The notes below the pieces were generated by a model. It did not search any database, was not told the DNA's origin, and was given only the letters and a program-made list of their open reading frames with translations. Position numbers and translations under genes: made by a program. From Volvox africanus (Eukaryota; Chlorophyta; Chlorophyceae; Chlamydomonadales; Volvocaceae), in assembly GCA_030268105.1 (NCBI GenBank), contig BSDZ01000024.1:186001-250000 (forward strand): 64,000 bases of DNA, written 5' to 3'. Positions 48,369-61,597 of this stretch are shown here, piece by piece (within the stretch, counting starts at the first letter, position 1; each line of letters starts with the position of its first letter).

Positions 48369-51300
48369 ATGGCTCGACGTTATGAGTTTATCGAGCATCC
48401 TTACACGCCTTACCCAATACAGCAACAGTTTATGGAGGCCCTTTATCAGGTGTTGGAAGACAGCGCAGTGGGGCTTTTCGAAAGCCCGACCGGTGAGCAC
48501 CACAGATTTCCATCTGGCGCGGATTTCCGTTGTTGTAGTGCCCGCAATGTTAACCCAAGATAGCAAAACGAATTTCCAGGAACCGGAAAGACCATCAGCA
48601 TAATATGCGGCGCACTTCACTGGCTCGAGGACTTCCGACAGCGTGCTGGGGAAGCGGACGCCGCGCAGGCATCAGGTTGGACAGGTCGACCCATCTTGCC
48701 AAATTTTGTTCGGTTTACCCCAAGCTATATGTTATCACCTTTCTATACCCTTACGACTGCCATCACAACCCGTCCCCAAAGGCGGTGCCGACGACGAGGA
48801 CCCAGATTGGCTGCGAGCTCATCAGGTCACCACCAACACGACCCCTACATTAGAGCAGCACCCATGGTTGAAGAAACGAGGCATGGACGCGACAGGGTTT
48901 CGGCGTGTTATACAACTTCAAAGTCTTAGGTACGTGGTCCTGCCTGCGGAGGAAGTGGGCGTAGTCATGGCCTGCTAGGCAAAAAGGCTGCAAGAGTATA
49001 ACGATCGCCGGTGTGCTTAACGTACTTCTTGCCAATTTTTGACAAAAACCCGAAGGAAGTAATACAGATTTCATTACAAATTTCTGAGCGGCAGTCTTGG
49101 GCATCTGCCAAGAAGGGGCTCGCTGCCTAATGCCTGCTTTCACTTGTCCTCCGCAGCACCATTTTGGTCCTATGTCGCTGACTACTCTCTCTTTTCGCGT
49201 TTTGAAACCTTGTTTCAGAGCAGTTGGGGTCGCGCGTCGGAGCTGGTTGACTTCCGGGGTGGGGGGACAAACAGTCGCTACTGGGGCAAAAGCTGCCACC
49301 GAAACTGTCGACAGCAGCGGCGGAGGAAGACCACAAGGCGGGGATGAAGATGAGCAGTTTTTGTTAGCTCCCACAGAGGCAGATGCCAACGGAGGAGCTG
49401 GAGATGGCGGCAACGGTGTTGAAATGCGACGTGCGCGCATGCGGGCACTGCTTGATGACGATGGCAGCAGCGAAGAAGAGGCCAATGGAGGAGGCAAGGA
49501 TGACGACGTGCGGGAAGGTATGGGGTCTTGTGCATCGGCTCATGAAGTTGATCCTGCGCGCCGTCACCTTGCCAATACGCACGGCCGTTCAGATCCCAGC
49601 CATCATGACGCTCCTTGGCAAATGTATACCGTAGAGTTGAACCCTATGGAAGCCACACTCGGGATTCTTGCTTCTCATCACTCGCTGGCGCCATGCATGC
49701 AACCCGGAGCCAGGTTTCATGCGGCCGTGCTTCCCCTATTCCATGATGGTGCTTCCGCATTCGTACCTGCCGGGTCGACTGCTCTTGAATACGGTCCCCC
49801 TTCCGACTCCTTTCTGCGACTGGGCGGTGATTCTCGGATAACATGGCCTTCATCATTCGTTCATCCGAACCAATCGACTTACCGCCTCAACATGTCCTTT
49901 CCGCGGATGACGGCGATTGGGTCCTGGATCGCATCATGTGTAGCGATCCGCGCTTTGCGTGCTCCACCGGCAGCCCCCACTCGGAAGCCCCAGATCTTCT
50001 TCGCCAGTCGGACCCACAGTCAGCTAGCGCAGTTTGTCGGGGAGCTGCGGAGGGTAGGTATCCACCCGGGGTGAGCAGAGCACCTACAGACGGCGGCAAA
50101 AGATGTTTTGGGATAAAATGTACATTGGTTGAACTACATTATAGTGGGTGTCATCTGTGTGCATGATTATGCCTGTTTGGGTATTCCAGCCTGCGGCGCT
50201 GTATGTGCTCTAGGAAATTGGGCGATGAAAGGGGAGGCGTATGATTGGCCGTCGCGCCGTCCCGTCGGGATAGGTGATGGTGGCGTTGTCGGCGGCTCGC
50301 GCCGTTGGGTTCCAAGCATGGGTTCTTGAGAACCCCTCGAAATGTTTTTTCCATGGGATAAACCCTTAGTCTTTACGCTGATTACTGGGGACCTAACTCT
50401 GCAGCCCTTTCATATGTTTTTTGAAGTCATTGGAGTATAAATTGAAAAGAGTGAGGTTCTCTTGCCCACGCGAGGTTGCAAGCATCCTGTAATTGGACGT
50501 CCTGCATGGCCCAAGGTTCGACCATGTGTACGTACCTGGCTTACCTCCCTCAATACGTAGACCGGATTTGCGTCCCGGCTCAGGCTAGTGTCCCTCGCTA
50601 GCCGGCGAGGATTGTGCGTTTACGAGCCAGTGGCGGCGCTGGGGACCGCGGGGCTCATTACGGAGCGCTGCACGGAACTTCAGGTGCGCTTGTGATAGGC
50701 CAAACGTTTTACGCATAACCAAACATTTGATAAAGGGCGGGAAAACAGGGGAAGTACTAGGAAGAGCAAATTGGAAAAGATTCGACTGACTAGTGGCTGG
50801 TAGGAGAATATCAGTGGCGCCGTCGACGTGGAGTTAGGGTTGCGGGTGGGGTATGTGTGTACGAGTGTGTGACGGGCTCGCGATCTCGCTAAATGTGGGA
50901 CAAGCAAACAAAAAAGTGTAATTGCATGAGCTGATAGGTGGAGGCGCCTTGGAAAGGGGGCTGTGATTGCAGCCGGTTGCTGCTGAGATTGGGAGGGGCG
51001 TTCAAAGCCAGGGTGTAGACGACAGGGTTATGTCACTCACCGCTAGTCCACCCATATTTTCCATATATTCCAATCAAAGTTCAGCATGACGGGCTCCACT
51101 GTTCATCGTCGTCGGTAGCAGCTGGCTGATTGTGTAATGGTACAACTTATGCACCTTGTCGGTACCGATGTAGGAGCGCAGGAAAAGAAGCAGGATCGGC
51201 AACAAGATGCGAAAGATTGCCACATGCAGCGACGGTGATGGTACTGGAGGTTGCGGTGTCGGAGGCTGCGCCGCCGGCGGACCCTTGCTTCCCGGCCCTG

Positions 51301-54300
51301 GGCCCGGTACCCAGAATCGTGCTGGTCGAGGGCCAGGGGTTATCACTGGCAGCCGTGGCGGGTGTCCTTTCCTGTCCCCCTCCTTGGAGGCCGCGGAGGA
51401 GTTTGCAGGGATGGTGCTCGGGGAGCCGATGGATGTAGAGGTGAGGCGCCGCATTGGCGGGCCTGCGAGGGTGTCTTCTTTTGGCATACGACAGCAAGTA
51501 TGCAGGGCTCGAGCACTCATGCTGCAGCCACCGCCATCCTCCGATGAGCACTAGGGACAAGAAAAGGCTTAGTCCAAAAGGCTTGGTCCGGAAGGCTTAG
51601 CCATCAGAGAAATGGTCCTTCAGTCCTTCCACATGTGCCCACCTACGACCTGCTACCGCCGACCGTTGTCCCTCGCCCACGCCCAATCCAAGGATCTGGG
51701 CCGTGCGGGTCGCCGCCTTGGGCTCTGTCCGTATTATGGCAGCCGCTCATTGGTTTCAGAAGCCGACGTTGTGGCTCTGCCGTACAGCGCGCTGCTGTCT
51801 CAGGAAACCTGTGCGTCGTTGGGTCTCCGGCTGGAGGGCGCAGTCGTCATCTTCGATGAGGCGCACAATCTGGTGGATGCGGTGACGGGGACCCACGGGT
51901 CCCAGGTCACCTTGGAGCAGCTAAAGATCGCAACCAGGTGGGGAACACAGACTGGGACAACAGGTGGGGCGGCAGGGGCAGCGACAGCAACAGCGGTTGT
52001 GACAGCGGCAGTGATAGCAGCAGTTGCAGCCTCGGACCCCAGACCGCGCGCGTGCCCGTGCAGAGGCTGACTTCTGGGCGTGGCTGCAGTGGCTGAGCCA
52101 CGTGGTCGTGACTCCCTCACAGTGCTTGGGATGCCCTGCCGCGGCTGGGAGCAGGTAGGGCCTCAGCACCCGATCCTAGCGGTCATGGGGTAGCATGTGC
52201 TGTGCGCTGAGGCGGTGGGAATCGCAGCCCGAATAATGGTGGACTTTCGGCACTGTTGTGAAACTGCAGACCTTCCACCACCACCCCACAACGGCAAGTC
52301 CTGTCCTTGCCCATCCGACCGCTACTCACCCACTGCAACCCATGTCAGGCAGCTCTTGGCTTATTTTTCGCGCTTTCAGCTGCGCCTCTCCCCCGCCAAC
52401 GCCCGCAACGTACAGCTGCTGATGCGACTGGTCAGCTCCTTACAACGCTGTCTGGAGCAGCCGCCGCAGACGCAAATGTCCGGGCAGCGGTCTGGCGATA
52501 CGGCAGGGGCGACCGAAGGCGCCGGCGCTTCTGGCGCTGTTTGCAGCACCGGGGCGGAGGTGATCGGAACGCACGAGTTTTTGTTGGCCACGCGGATGGA
52601 ACACCTGAACCTTTTTCCTCTCCTCAGTTGGGTTAGGGAGTCGCGGCTGGTGATGAAGGTCTGTTTGATGCCGGGAAGAAGCCGGTTGGTTTTGCAGCAT
52701 AGAAGGTTGCTACCAATAACCCTGCACCTGCATGTGTGTATGTACCGTCATTTCCCTGGAAAACAACACTCGCACCGTACACAGTATCATTATAAAACGA
52801 AATAAGTTAATGTACTTGGCATTTATAACTCACACGCTGGTCGCTTTAACCGTAACGCGGTGTCTGGAATTGCTGCCGTAACCCGTCGCACTCCGCCAAG
52901 CTGACCATTCAAATTGTCCGAATCCTGGCAGACATTTGCCCATGACATTCAGTGGGTGAATCTTCTTTTTTAAACTTATCATGGTTTCGCTTCTTGTCTG
53001 CGTTATGTTTGCGGCGCAATGCGTTGTAAACAGTGTTTTCTTTTCGTTTATGGGAGTCTGGCTTTGGGCACAGGTCAAATGTTTTTCCGTTACGTTGGTT
53101 ACAAACTTACAACGGCGAAAAAGGCCAGGGGGCCTTTTGCGCCCCCATGAAAATCACCTTGCCTCAGCTCTTAGGAGGTTCTCTTTGTTAACACAGGTTA
53201 CAATAGCGCACGATGCCGGGGCGCAAGTTCCCCATTACAATCATCCCCACCCTGTAGCGAACATCCTCGGCCGCCCCTGGCACCCCGTAGGGCAGCTTGC
53301 GCCTTGCACCAGCTAATATCTTAAAATCCCCTCAATACAATGGTTGTACTCTATTAAATCCACATGCAAATGTTATCCCATTGGAAGGTTTTCAAATAAC
53401 TGTTCATCTTGGACCAATATTTACCCATAGACATCCCAGGATCGTACACCTTGTACCATCCATCGCAAGTAACCATCGCAAGTCCCGACCAATTTTCCTG
53501 GTTACTGCTTCTGAAGTCCATAATATGTTTTTGGTTACAAAAAAGTAATTGGTTACTAAAAACACTGGTTGTAAATATAAAAACACTTACAACGAGTCTG
53601 ATGGGACGAAGCGCAGCTGGCGACCTACACTGTGTTTACTTGCACCATTACTGACCCCGACGGCCGCTACCGCTTCGTGAAGCATATGCATTGCTCCGAA
53701 ACCCACTGTGCCAATCCCTTTTAGGTAGCGGGGTATGATATCACCTCGAGCGGGACCGAGGAATCGATCGTCCCCGAAGCCGCTGTAAGATTGGATGATG
53801 ACAAGGGGAAGGAGGGTGCTGCGCGTGGCACCCAGTCCACCGCTGTCGAGCATGAGGTGCGAAATGGCGCCGCTAGTGGCGGTAGGGCCACCGTTGCCGC
53901 TGGCGGTGGCTTTGGCGCCCGCCGGTCATCGCTCTTCGCCGTGTTGTCTTTCCTAACCTCTCTCACGCAGCCAAACGCCGACGGCCGAATTGTCATCACT
54001 CCTGCCGCAAGTGGTGTCGGTAGCGGCAGCAGTGACGTGGCTACCGTTGCGTGCCTGCGCTACACCGTCCTCAATGCCGCGGCGCATTTCACGTCCATTC
54101 TGCAGTCCGCCAGGTCCGTTGTACTGGCCAGCGGCACCTTATCCCCAGTGGAGGGGCTCCTAGCACAACTATTGCCTGACGTGCCGCCGCATCGCGTACG
54201 ACTGTTTTCCTGCGGCCACGTAGTCCCACCAGAGAACCTGCTGGCGTTAGTAGCAGCGCGTGGACCTACGGGTCAGCATCTGGACCTGCGCTACGGCAGA

Positions 54301-56880
54301 AGATCTGACCCCCGTATTTCTGAGGAGGTGGGTTGGATGTGCAGGCGCGCACAGTGCCGTGCCGTGCCGTGGTGCATTATCTTAAATCCTGATCACGTGA
54401 TATGAGTCCATAGCTGTGCCATGCTGCTGTCATGTCAGGATTCTGTTTCACCCTCACGCACAACCCGTTCACAACACGCGCATGTCACGACACGTGCAAA
54501 TCGTTCATGATAGGTGCCGTACCGTCATTTGTGATTATGATGTGAAACATCCATCGTCACTCGGAGGAAATCCAATCTTGTTTAATGCTTCGCTGTGGCC
54601 GGTCTGCAGCTCGGAAGGCTGCTCATCAACATCTGTACTGCAGTTCCAGCAGGAGTGGTCGTGTTTGCGCCATCCTTCGCATACCTTGACCAGGTAGGGC
54701 TGTATCTTGGACCCGTGGGGGCGTGGGATGCGGCGATGGCCTTAGAGGCACCTTTTATAATGCTACGGAAAATGCAGTGCAGGTTAAGAGGGCTGCTCCA
54801 GGCCCCAGGCGAGCGTTACGCAAAGGGATATGGCGCTTCAAGTCCATTCCCGCCGAATATGGCATGCCTTGATACTGGGCACCGTGTGGATGGCTATTGG
54901 GGTATGACATTAGGAATGGACATTTTCATCGCTTTGCACGCTTTGCATGGCGTCTTTTCACACCTGACGCGGCCAGCTCCCAATTCCCAGACAATGTTAA
55001 ACGAACCCCCTTTCTTACAAGCAACCTTCTCAATCCTGCACGAGTGGAAAGATTATTACGCCTCCTAACCCAAGCGAAGTAGTTCGACTGGTTCTGATTT
55101 CTTACCGTGGCCGGTGACTGACCTAAACCGAACCATGGGTTGCAGCTGGTCGCTGCGTGGCGCCGGAGCGACGTTTGGCCAGGCCTGACCTCCCGCAAGC
55201 ATGTATTTGTGGAGCCCCGCTCCACTAGTGCGGTGGAGGCCGTTCTCGAGTCGTACGCCGCTGCTATCAAGCGAACCGCACAGCCCCCTTCTGTGACAGC
55301 TGCGGCGGCCACATCAGGCGCTGGAGCGGGGACGAGTGCGGGACGGAGGCCGAACGGCGCGGTGTTACTGAGTGTGGTGGGTGGAAAGCTGAGCGAAGGC
55401 ATCAACTTTGGAGACGACCTGGGCAGGTGAGGTTGTAAGGAAGAAGACCTTCTGGTCGGCCCTAAGCAATCAGTGCAAACCTGGATGTCCCACGAGAGCT
55501 ACCGTAGTGAGGACTATCAAGTGGTCAGGGAAAGGGAAATTCTTTAGGATAATGGGGTGATTAGGGAACAGGGCGTAACTTTCTATGGACTCGCATTTTG
55601 GACATAATGTTTAAAATGCACAGTTTCCCGCAGGTGTGTCGTCGTTCTCGGGCTGCCGTACCCCAATCCGTCGGAACCAGAGCTTCGGGAGCGCATGAGG
55701 TACCTGGACGAGGCTGCAGCTTCCTCAGCATCACACCCCGCCGCCTCAACTGCCGCCATGGATACGGGAGCTGCAGTTACCACCGCCGCTAAAAGCACTG
55801 CGAGTGGCAGTGGAGACTGCACTAAGTCGATTCCGTGGGCCGCTGCTGTGGGCGCTAGGGATGCGGTTACCTCCTTCCCTTCAAGCGGCACGAGCGGTTG
55901 TGCAATAACGCCGTCAGGCACAGCCTCTGCCATGATGTCCGACCTGATTGCAACAGGTGGCAATAGCCCTGTATTTGCTGCGCCTGCAAGTCCTGCCTTG
56001 CTGCCGCGGCTGACAGGACGTCAATACTACGAGGGGCTGTGCATCAAGGCTGTAAATCAGTGCGTGGGCAGGTGTGTTATTTGCGACCAAAGAAGGACCC
56101 AAAAGGACGGGGTGGGCCCTGGGCACCATGACCCAGATCCAAGGGTCCAAGATGGCCGAGTCCTGGCCTTGGCGCAGCCGGAATGTGGGTCGAGTCTGCA
56201 TTAAAGGTCTAGCATATATGGCCACTCAATTTCGATGTGGGTGCATATATGATTACGCAGAACCGGTACCGCCTATATTACTGAGTATAGCGGAGCCATT
56301 CCCGGCCGAAAGCTGCGCTGCGATCAATTTGAATCGGACCGGAACCGCCCCCATGTGCTCGCGTGATGTCAGGCGAAGCTATATGACGAACTTGCTGTAT
56401 GCAACATGCATATCATTTGCTTTCTTGCCCCATTATGCTTGCTTGCTGAACGTATGGCTGTGGCTACATACAGGACGATGTGCTGCTAGGAGATTCCATC
56501 TCCACACCCATTTTATTCAACGCATATATCCTATTTTCAAATTTTCTCACCTCTCGCCTCTCGGGCTGCTTAATTTGTCCCCCAGGGTCATTCGGCACGC
56601 CCGAGACTATGCCACTATCGTGTTGGTAGATGCCCGGTATATGCCTCCCCAGCCGCGAGGAGTCACAAAAGTAGCCTGTGGCAGCAATTGTGAGATTGCT
56701 TATGGTGGAACCGGGGGGGCCGTGGTGAGCGCCTTGCCGACATGGATTCAGCAGTCCCTGCGAACTGGGACGGGTGACTTTCCGCACGTGTACAGCAACC
56801 TTGTCCGATTTTTCCGTGGCCGGACTGCTGCTGCTGAAGGCAGCGGCGGCAACGGCAGCGATGACAGGCCGCAGGCTTAG
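48369..56880 (+). CDS. CHL1: CHL1/DDX11-type Fe-S DNA helicase
   Basis: Fourteen exons: 48369-48492, 48580-48675, 48782-48825, 49157-49517, 49974-50053, 50561-50683, 51207-51440, 51693-51937, 52349-52658, 53725-54327, 54610-54693, 55146-55426, 55634-56071, 56586-56880. All are in phase, giving 1105 residues. Walker A is ESPTG|GTGKT (37-46, split by intron 1). Motif Ia is FFASRTHSQL; motif II is DEAHNL at 409. Four Fe-S Cys are visible in GLCVYE, ERCTEL, GGCPFL and GLCPYY. C-terminal landmarks are VVLASGTLSP, SCGHVVPPEN, GGKLSEGINFGDDLGR, YYEGLCIKAVNQCVGR and VIRHARDYATIVLVDARY. CHL1 is an XPD-family 5'-3' helicase for sister-chromatid cohesion and replication-fork repair. Low-complexity Ala/Gly/Ser inserts lie between motifs. 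The 49157 exon start is the least certain. Confidence 0.95.
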
Positions 56881-58863
56881 CAACTTGCGGATGCAATTGT
56901 CGAGTAGGGTGTGATTGCTATCCATTTGCGGCATGATGCGACATTTTGCTTATTCAAGCGCTGCCGGGTGGCAGTCTTCACCGGCGGCCCACTAACTTGG
57001 CGGAGCCTTGCTTCTCCCGCCCTTATCGATTCTTTCCACTTGACATGTGGGGTTTGTTGCACTTGTTGGGTTCAGCGCTTACGTTCTAGACTGCTGTAGT
57101 GCCGTTTATTCCCCGATCCACCCCGGCGCGCGCACCACCCGTCTGACGGCAGAGAAGCTTTAAAGTGAGCTTGGCGCCTTACGTATGTGGTGAAGCAGCG
57201 AGTATCGCAAATACCCTAGTGGTGAATGTACGTGGTGACAATTTGTTTGGGCGGTAATCGGAGGTTCCCGAATTTGGGTTTGGCCACAAAGTATAAAAGT
57301 CGTGACATGGCGTTGGTATACGTACCGTTTCGCATACGATATGTGTTGAAAATCGCCTTCCACAGCGCAGCTTCCGCGCTTGTCCGCAGTTCGTTGTTAC
57401 AGCGGATTCAAAGAATGCCTGCGAAGCCTCGTTGGGCACTAGAAGAGCTGGCTTCTGGACAGCGCTGACATACTCTGGTTCACTACATACGATAAGTGTA
57501 TCTCAGCTGCGCGATAGCATGTCATGTGATGCGTAATGTATGTCGGGTGCAGATCTAACAAGTCTTACGAATGAGAGCGTCAGCATCCTTGAGGAATCTT
57601 TGCAACATGCACGGCTGTAAAACGCGCAGGCCTCATGTGATCGCACTCCCTCTAGACTATGTGTTTAAAATGCTCTGTATTAGACGTGAAAGGGACGGGT
57701 TTCGGTTCGTCGGTGAAGTTGGCTGCAAGCCAGCAAATGCCAAACACTTCAACATTGTTGGACCGTATTGGCCTGCATAAACCCGTGCATGTCGATGCAT
57801 TTCCATCATACTTTGCGTGAACAATGCATTCTTAGTCATGCTGAGATATTAAAACATGGATACTAAAGGTGCAGAAGATGTGCTAGTGCTGCACGGTACA
57901 GCTGCATATTACCTCAAATGAAAGCAACAGCAAGGTTCTGTACTGCGTTGTACTTCATTTCTGGTGCATGTGATTGTCGGCTCTTAGCTGGCGACTTTGC
58001 AGTTTGTATTCAGGGTGACATTTCATGGAGGCTTCTTGATTTTTATTTATACCTTGCGAGCCTGCACGAATCGTACTGGGTACGGGATTTAGGATGTTGT
58101 AATTGTCGTATCCTGGATCCATCCGGCCCAGCAGCTGTTTTGAAATGTTCCCAGGGCGGGAGATTCCCCACCATTGTCAGAAAGTAAAGGAGCACCCAAT
58201 AATTTCCAACTGCATACAGACATCGTGTATTGTTATGCGTACCAAAAACAGCAAAGGCCCTATCTATGTACCTGGTACACTTGAATACCAAGGGCGTCAA
58301 CGACCGAATGATGAAAACTAAGAATGATACAGCTGTGGTCGGTACGCGTAAGTCGAAATTCATGTTAGTTATACGTGATTTTGTGGGATCTATTGTGTGC
58401 TAACCAACATGGGGTCTTCACCTACGTAGCGATCGCCGCCATCTCCGCTGGCAATTCAACAATTGTATCGGGGATTTTGTCTGCAAAGGCTTCGGATGAA
58501 ACCGCCTTCTCAGAGCAGCCGGAATATGAATCATTACTGGAGCCGGCTGAAGAAAGCGGTAGATCCAGTTCGAAAGTTTCGGACCTTCAAACCACCGACG
58601 TACCGCCGGCACCACCCACGTCTATCCAGCAGATCTCAAGCTTCCAAGTCCCTGTGGCGATATCTTTGAATTCTGCTGGTAAGCTTTATCCTGGGAAAGT
58701 GGTTCAGCCTTCGGTCTATCTATGCACCTAGGCATGTTCCCAGAAAATGACCCAGTCCAGGCTCACCCGGGGTCGCCGTTTTCAAGCAGTTATATTTAGA
58801 CACTGGGACCTATGCTAATAACATCAACAAGAGTCTGACTATCCTATACGTAGATGCAGCAAA
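56881..58863. other. CHL1 3' flank and upstream region of the 155-residue gene
   Basis: A TGTAA motif lies at 57616-57620. The plus-strand frame 58375-58731 has protein-like acidic/Ser composition, but its donor phase does not fit the exon at 58864, so I do not call it. Nothing else is supported. Confidence 0.45.
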
Positions 58864-60075
58864 ATGATACTGAACCATCCGGGACTTGGACCTGCTTCGT
58901 TTGCAGACGTTGAGGTGGACCTCCATTCGCCGCCTCGGGCCGCTGATGCCAGGTACGTGTCGTCAAGAAGTGCGCAGGAACCCTGCACTTAGGGTATGGT
59001 CATGTGGTATGATGATTCGCCATACAGGTGCTTGCAGCACGAAGATGTCATGGAGGTTATCGCCAAGGAGGAGGCCCAGGTGCGGCTGATACCGGGCAAA
59101 GTAAATTGCATTATGTATATCCTTACAGGCTGCTTTCTGCTTTGTGAGTCACTCCAAAGTCCCAACCTGGTATGACTCAGTCGGACCTGACCGAGGCACG
59201 CACGTCCAAGCTCACGCCGGAGGTGCCCGGGCGGCAGGTATTGATTACGGACGATGACGAGGACAGCGACGACCAGGTCGCGTGCTTTGAGGTGCGGAGC
59301 GCTCCAGTGTGTCAAGGGTTTTAGTGTGCACATTGTGGTTAGGTTATCGGGCCGTTAATCTTTACCCAATGCTTTGCTCGACTTGGAGTTCTGCCCTGCT
59401 GTCCATCTTACGATGCTGATCAGCTTGGCTCATTTGGGTGATTGTGACCACAGGACCAGGAGGAGGACCTGGTGGCGGCAATGATAGGGCTAGCGGTGGC
59501 CCCAACCCCCAAAGCTCCCATTCCCCTTCGGGGCTTGCCAGTCCCGCAGGTGAGTTGGGGATAGCAATTATGTAACCGTCGTGGACAGGAGTTTTGAAGA
59601 ATGTGTTAGCATGATGGGCTATTCCGGTGAGCTATTTTTATTTGCGCGGTTCTCCCTTGATAAACAACTCCCACTTGTTGCGCAGGGCCGGCACATTCGT
59701 TTCGATGCCAAGGGCAAGCCACTTGAGAGTCCGGAACGCACTGTGCTGCGCGGCCTGCCGGTAGCGACTGGCAAGCATACACGATTTGGGTAGTGGCGCT
59801 ATCTCAAAGTGGCAGATGTACCATACGCTAGGATTAGCATAATTTGTCTCCTGGAAGTTAATAGGTACTGGGGCAGCAGGTACTGTTGCAGGTCGACCCC
59901 GCCTGCAAATGCAGCTGTATGGGTGCGTGATTGTAGTCAGTTAATGGTGTTAATGGTGTGTGTTGTCGCAGGTGTTGCTGTTCTAAACATGTATGATACT
60001 AATTACGGATACGGATTCATATTTCATTAGGAAGGCCCTGTCCCGTGGATGGAAGGTGGAAAGAGAACGAAATGA
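58864..60075 (+). CDS. Acidic 155-residue protein of unknown function
   Basis: Six exons: 58864-58952, 59028-59079, 59181-59291, 59454-59549, 59686-59760, 60031-60075. All are in phase, with clean GT-AG borders, ending in TGA at 60073. The product starts MILNHPGLGPASFADVEVDL. Its middle is acidic (TDDDEDSDDQVACFEDQEED). It then has a Pro-rich stretch (APTPKAPIPLRGLPVPQ), GRHIRFDAKGKPLESPERTV and the end EGPVPWMEGGKRTK. There is no membrane segment, signal or recognised domain. An upstream exon could exist, since the first exon is preceded by an acceptor-like ATGCAG and the frame is open. A TGTAA lies 15 bases past the stop. Function unknown; the consistent exon chain is what argues it is real. 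Confidence 0.62.
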
Positions 60076-60945
60076 AGAACGTTTCTTTGTGTAATTCTTC
60101 AGATGACTTCGCAAGTGCCCAATGCCTGAACCCTGTACGTGCGGAGACCTTGACCACGGTATGACTTAACCTACGAAACAACAGTGTCGTACATGCTGCA
60201 ACGAATGTGACGCCTGTGACTTGTGCGAAAGTTGGCAAGCGCAGTCTATTATTCTGTACGTTACTCGTTGCGGGAATTCGACTTTTACCTGACTCCTGTC
60301 CAAAGTTGACATCTAGGTTTGGTCTGGCTGCTTAGGAGGCTAGGTGTGCTCCAACATCTGCAGCCGGACGGTGAAATTGTCTCGCAAGAAGTGACCGTGC
60401 TGTCCAAAACTAGGCTAAGTAATGCAGTGTGGACTGCTTATTGTGTTTTCAGAGTCGCATGCTTTTGCAGGAGTGGACTTGGTGCATAGGCCATGTCGAA
60501 GCAGGCTTAGTAGGGTTGTGTCGGGTGAATAACCATGCCGTACGGCCATTTTTTTGTTCTACAAGCAAATGTAGGAGGGCAGCGCACTATCACTGAGGCA
60601 CCTTTGTGCCATTTCCTTTACCCGTGCATCGTGCAGCTGCCTCGCTCACACCTCGCCATGGCATTGTGCAAATTCCTACTCTCATCTACTTCAGCATAGG
60701 CCGCGACATTCCATCCTAGCGCATCCCTTTGCGGTTAGCTGCTTCACGGAGTCCCCCATGGTGTGTGGTGTGTAGCTCGCTGTGCAGCAGGCTTTACTGT
60801 GTACGACAAGGTGCACCATGAAAACTTGAACGAAACGAATCAATAGTTATTTATTATGACAACTTCTGCGTGACATTTGCGCGTTTGAAAGAATCACACG
60901 CCAAAAACCAAGCGCCGTATAGGCATTCTACTAAATTCTAAAGAA
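60076..60945. other. Intergenic region before MoaE; nothing recognised
   Basis: Only short frames on either strand. It holds the TGTAA at 60090-60094 and presumably the MoaE promoter. Confidence 0.5.
60090..60094 (+). terminator. Candidate TGTAA poly(A) signal
   Basis: TGTAA 15 bases after the stop codon of the 155-residue gene. Position and motif are the only evidence, and a signal this close to the stop would give a very short 3' UTR. Confidence 0.3.
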
Positions 60946-61597
60946 ATGTCAATTGCAGAGAACAAGTTCTTCATTGAAATTACAGGTGGTGCATTAGACG
61001 TTAATAAATATATTGAGCTTGTTGCGGATCCGGGCGCTGGCGCAATCTCGACTTTCAGCGGCGTGACCCGAAACAACTTCCAAGGCAAAGCCGTGATAAA
61101 ACTAGAGTACGAAGCATATACCCCAATGGCCTTAAAGAAGTTGGAGGTAAGAGAAGAAATGTGGTGATTGGAATTGCAAACGAAGAGCTAAGGCACCGGG
61201 TTGCGTTTCAACAGGAGCTTGCACATGACCTCGCACAAAAATGGACCATCTGCAAGGTTGCCATAGCCCATCGTGTTGGCACAGTCCTCGTGGGAGAGCC
61301 CAGCGTAGTAATTGCGGTCTCCTCCGCACACCGGGCGGAATCCCTGGAGGTAGGATAGCCTTTCCTCTTTCCCCAGCAAAACCGAACGACTATCAATGGA
61401 TCAACTGAATAATCAAGCTTGCCAAAATATTACTATCCCAGGCGGTCCACTGGGCAATCGACGAGCTCAAAGCAAGCGTACCCATATGGAAAAAGGAGTT
61501 CTTTGAGGACGGATCGACGTGGAAAGAGAATCCGGAGAGCCGGCGGCTGCTGCAGGCGCATCCGGGGCCCGGGGAAGCAGCACCAGCTATTCCCTGA
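60946..61597 (+). CDS. moaE: Molybdopterin synthase large subunit MoaE (CNX6-type)
   Basis: Three exons: 60946-61146, 61215-61349, 61442-61597. All in phase 0, giving 163 residues, close to the family length. Family landmarks: [73 protein letters not shown] and [20 protein letters not shown], with the KK pair that contributes the catalytic lysine. MoaE joins MoaD thiocarboxylate to convert precursor Z into molybdopterin, in the cytosol of plants and algae, and so supports nitrate reductase and other Mo enzymes. No targeting peptide is seen. The MoaD partner is not in this window. Confidence 0.96.

Noticed and set aside
58375..58731. Acidic plus-strand frame upstream of the 155-residue gene
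   Set aside because: Composition is protein-like, but its best donor leaves phase 1 while the next exon would need phase 2; left as unproven.
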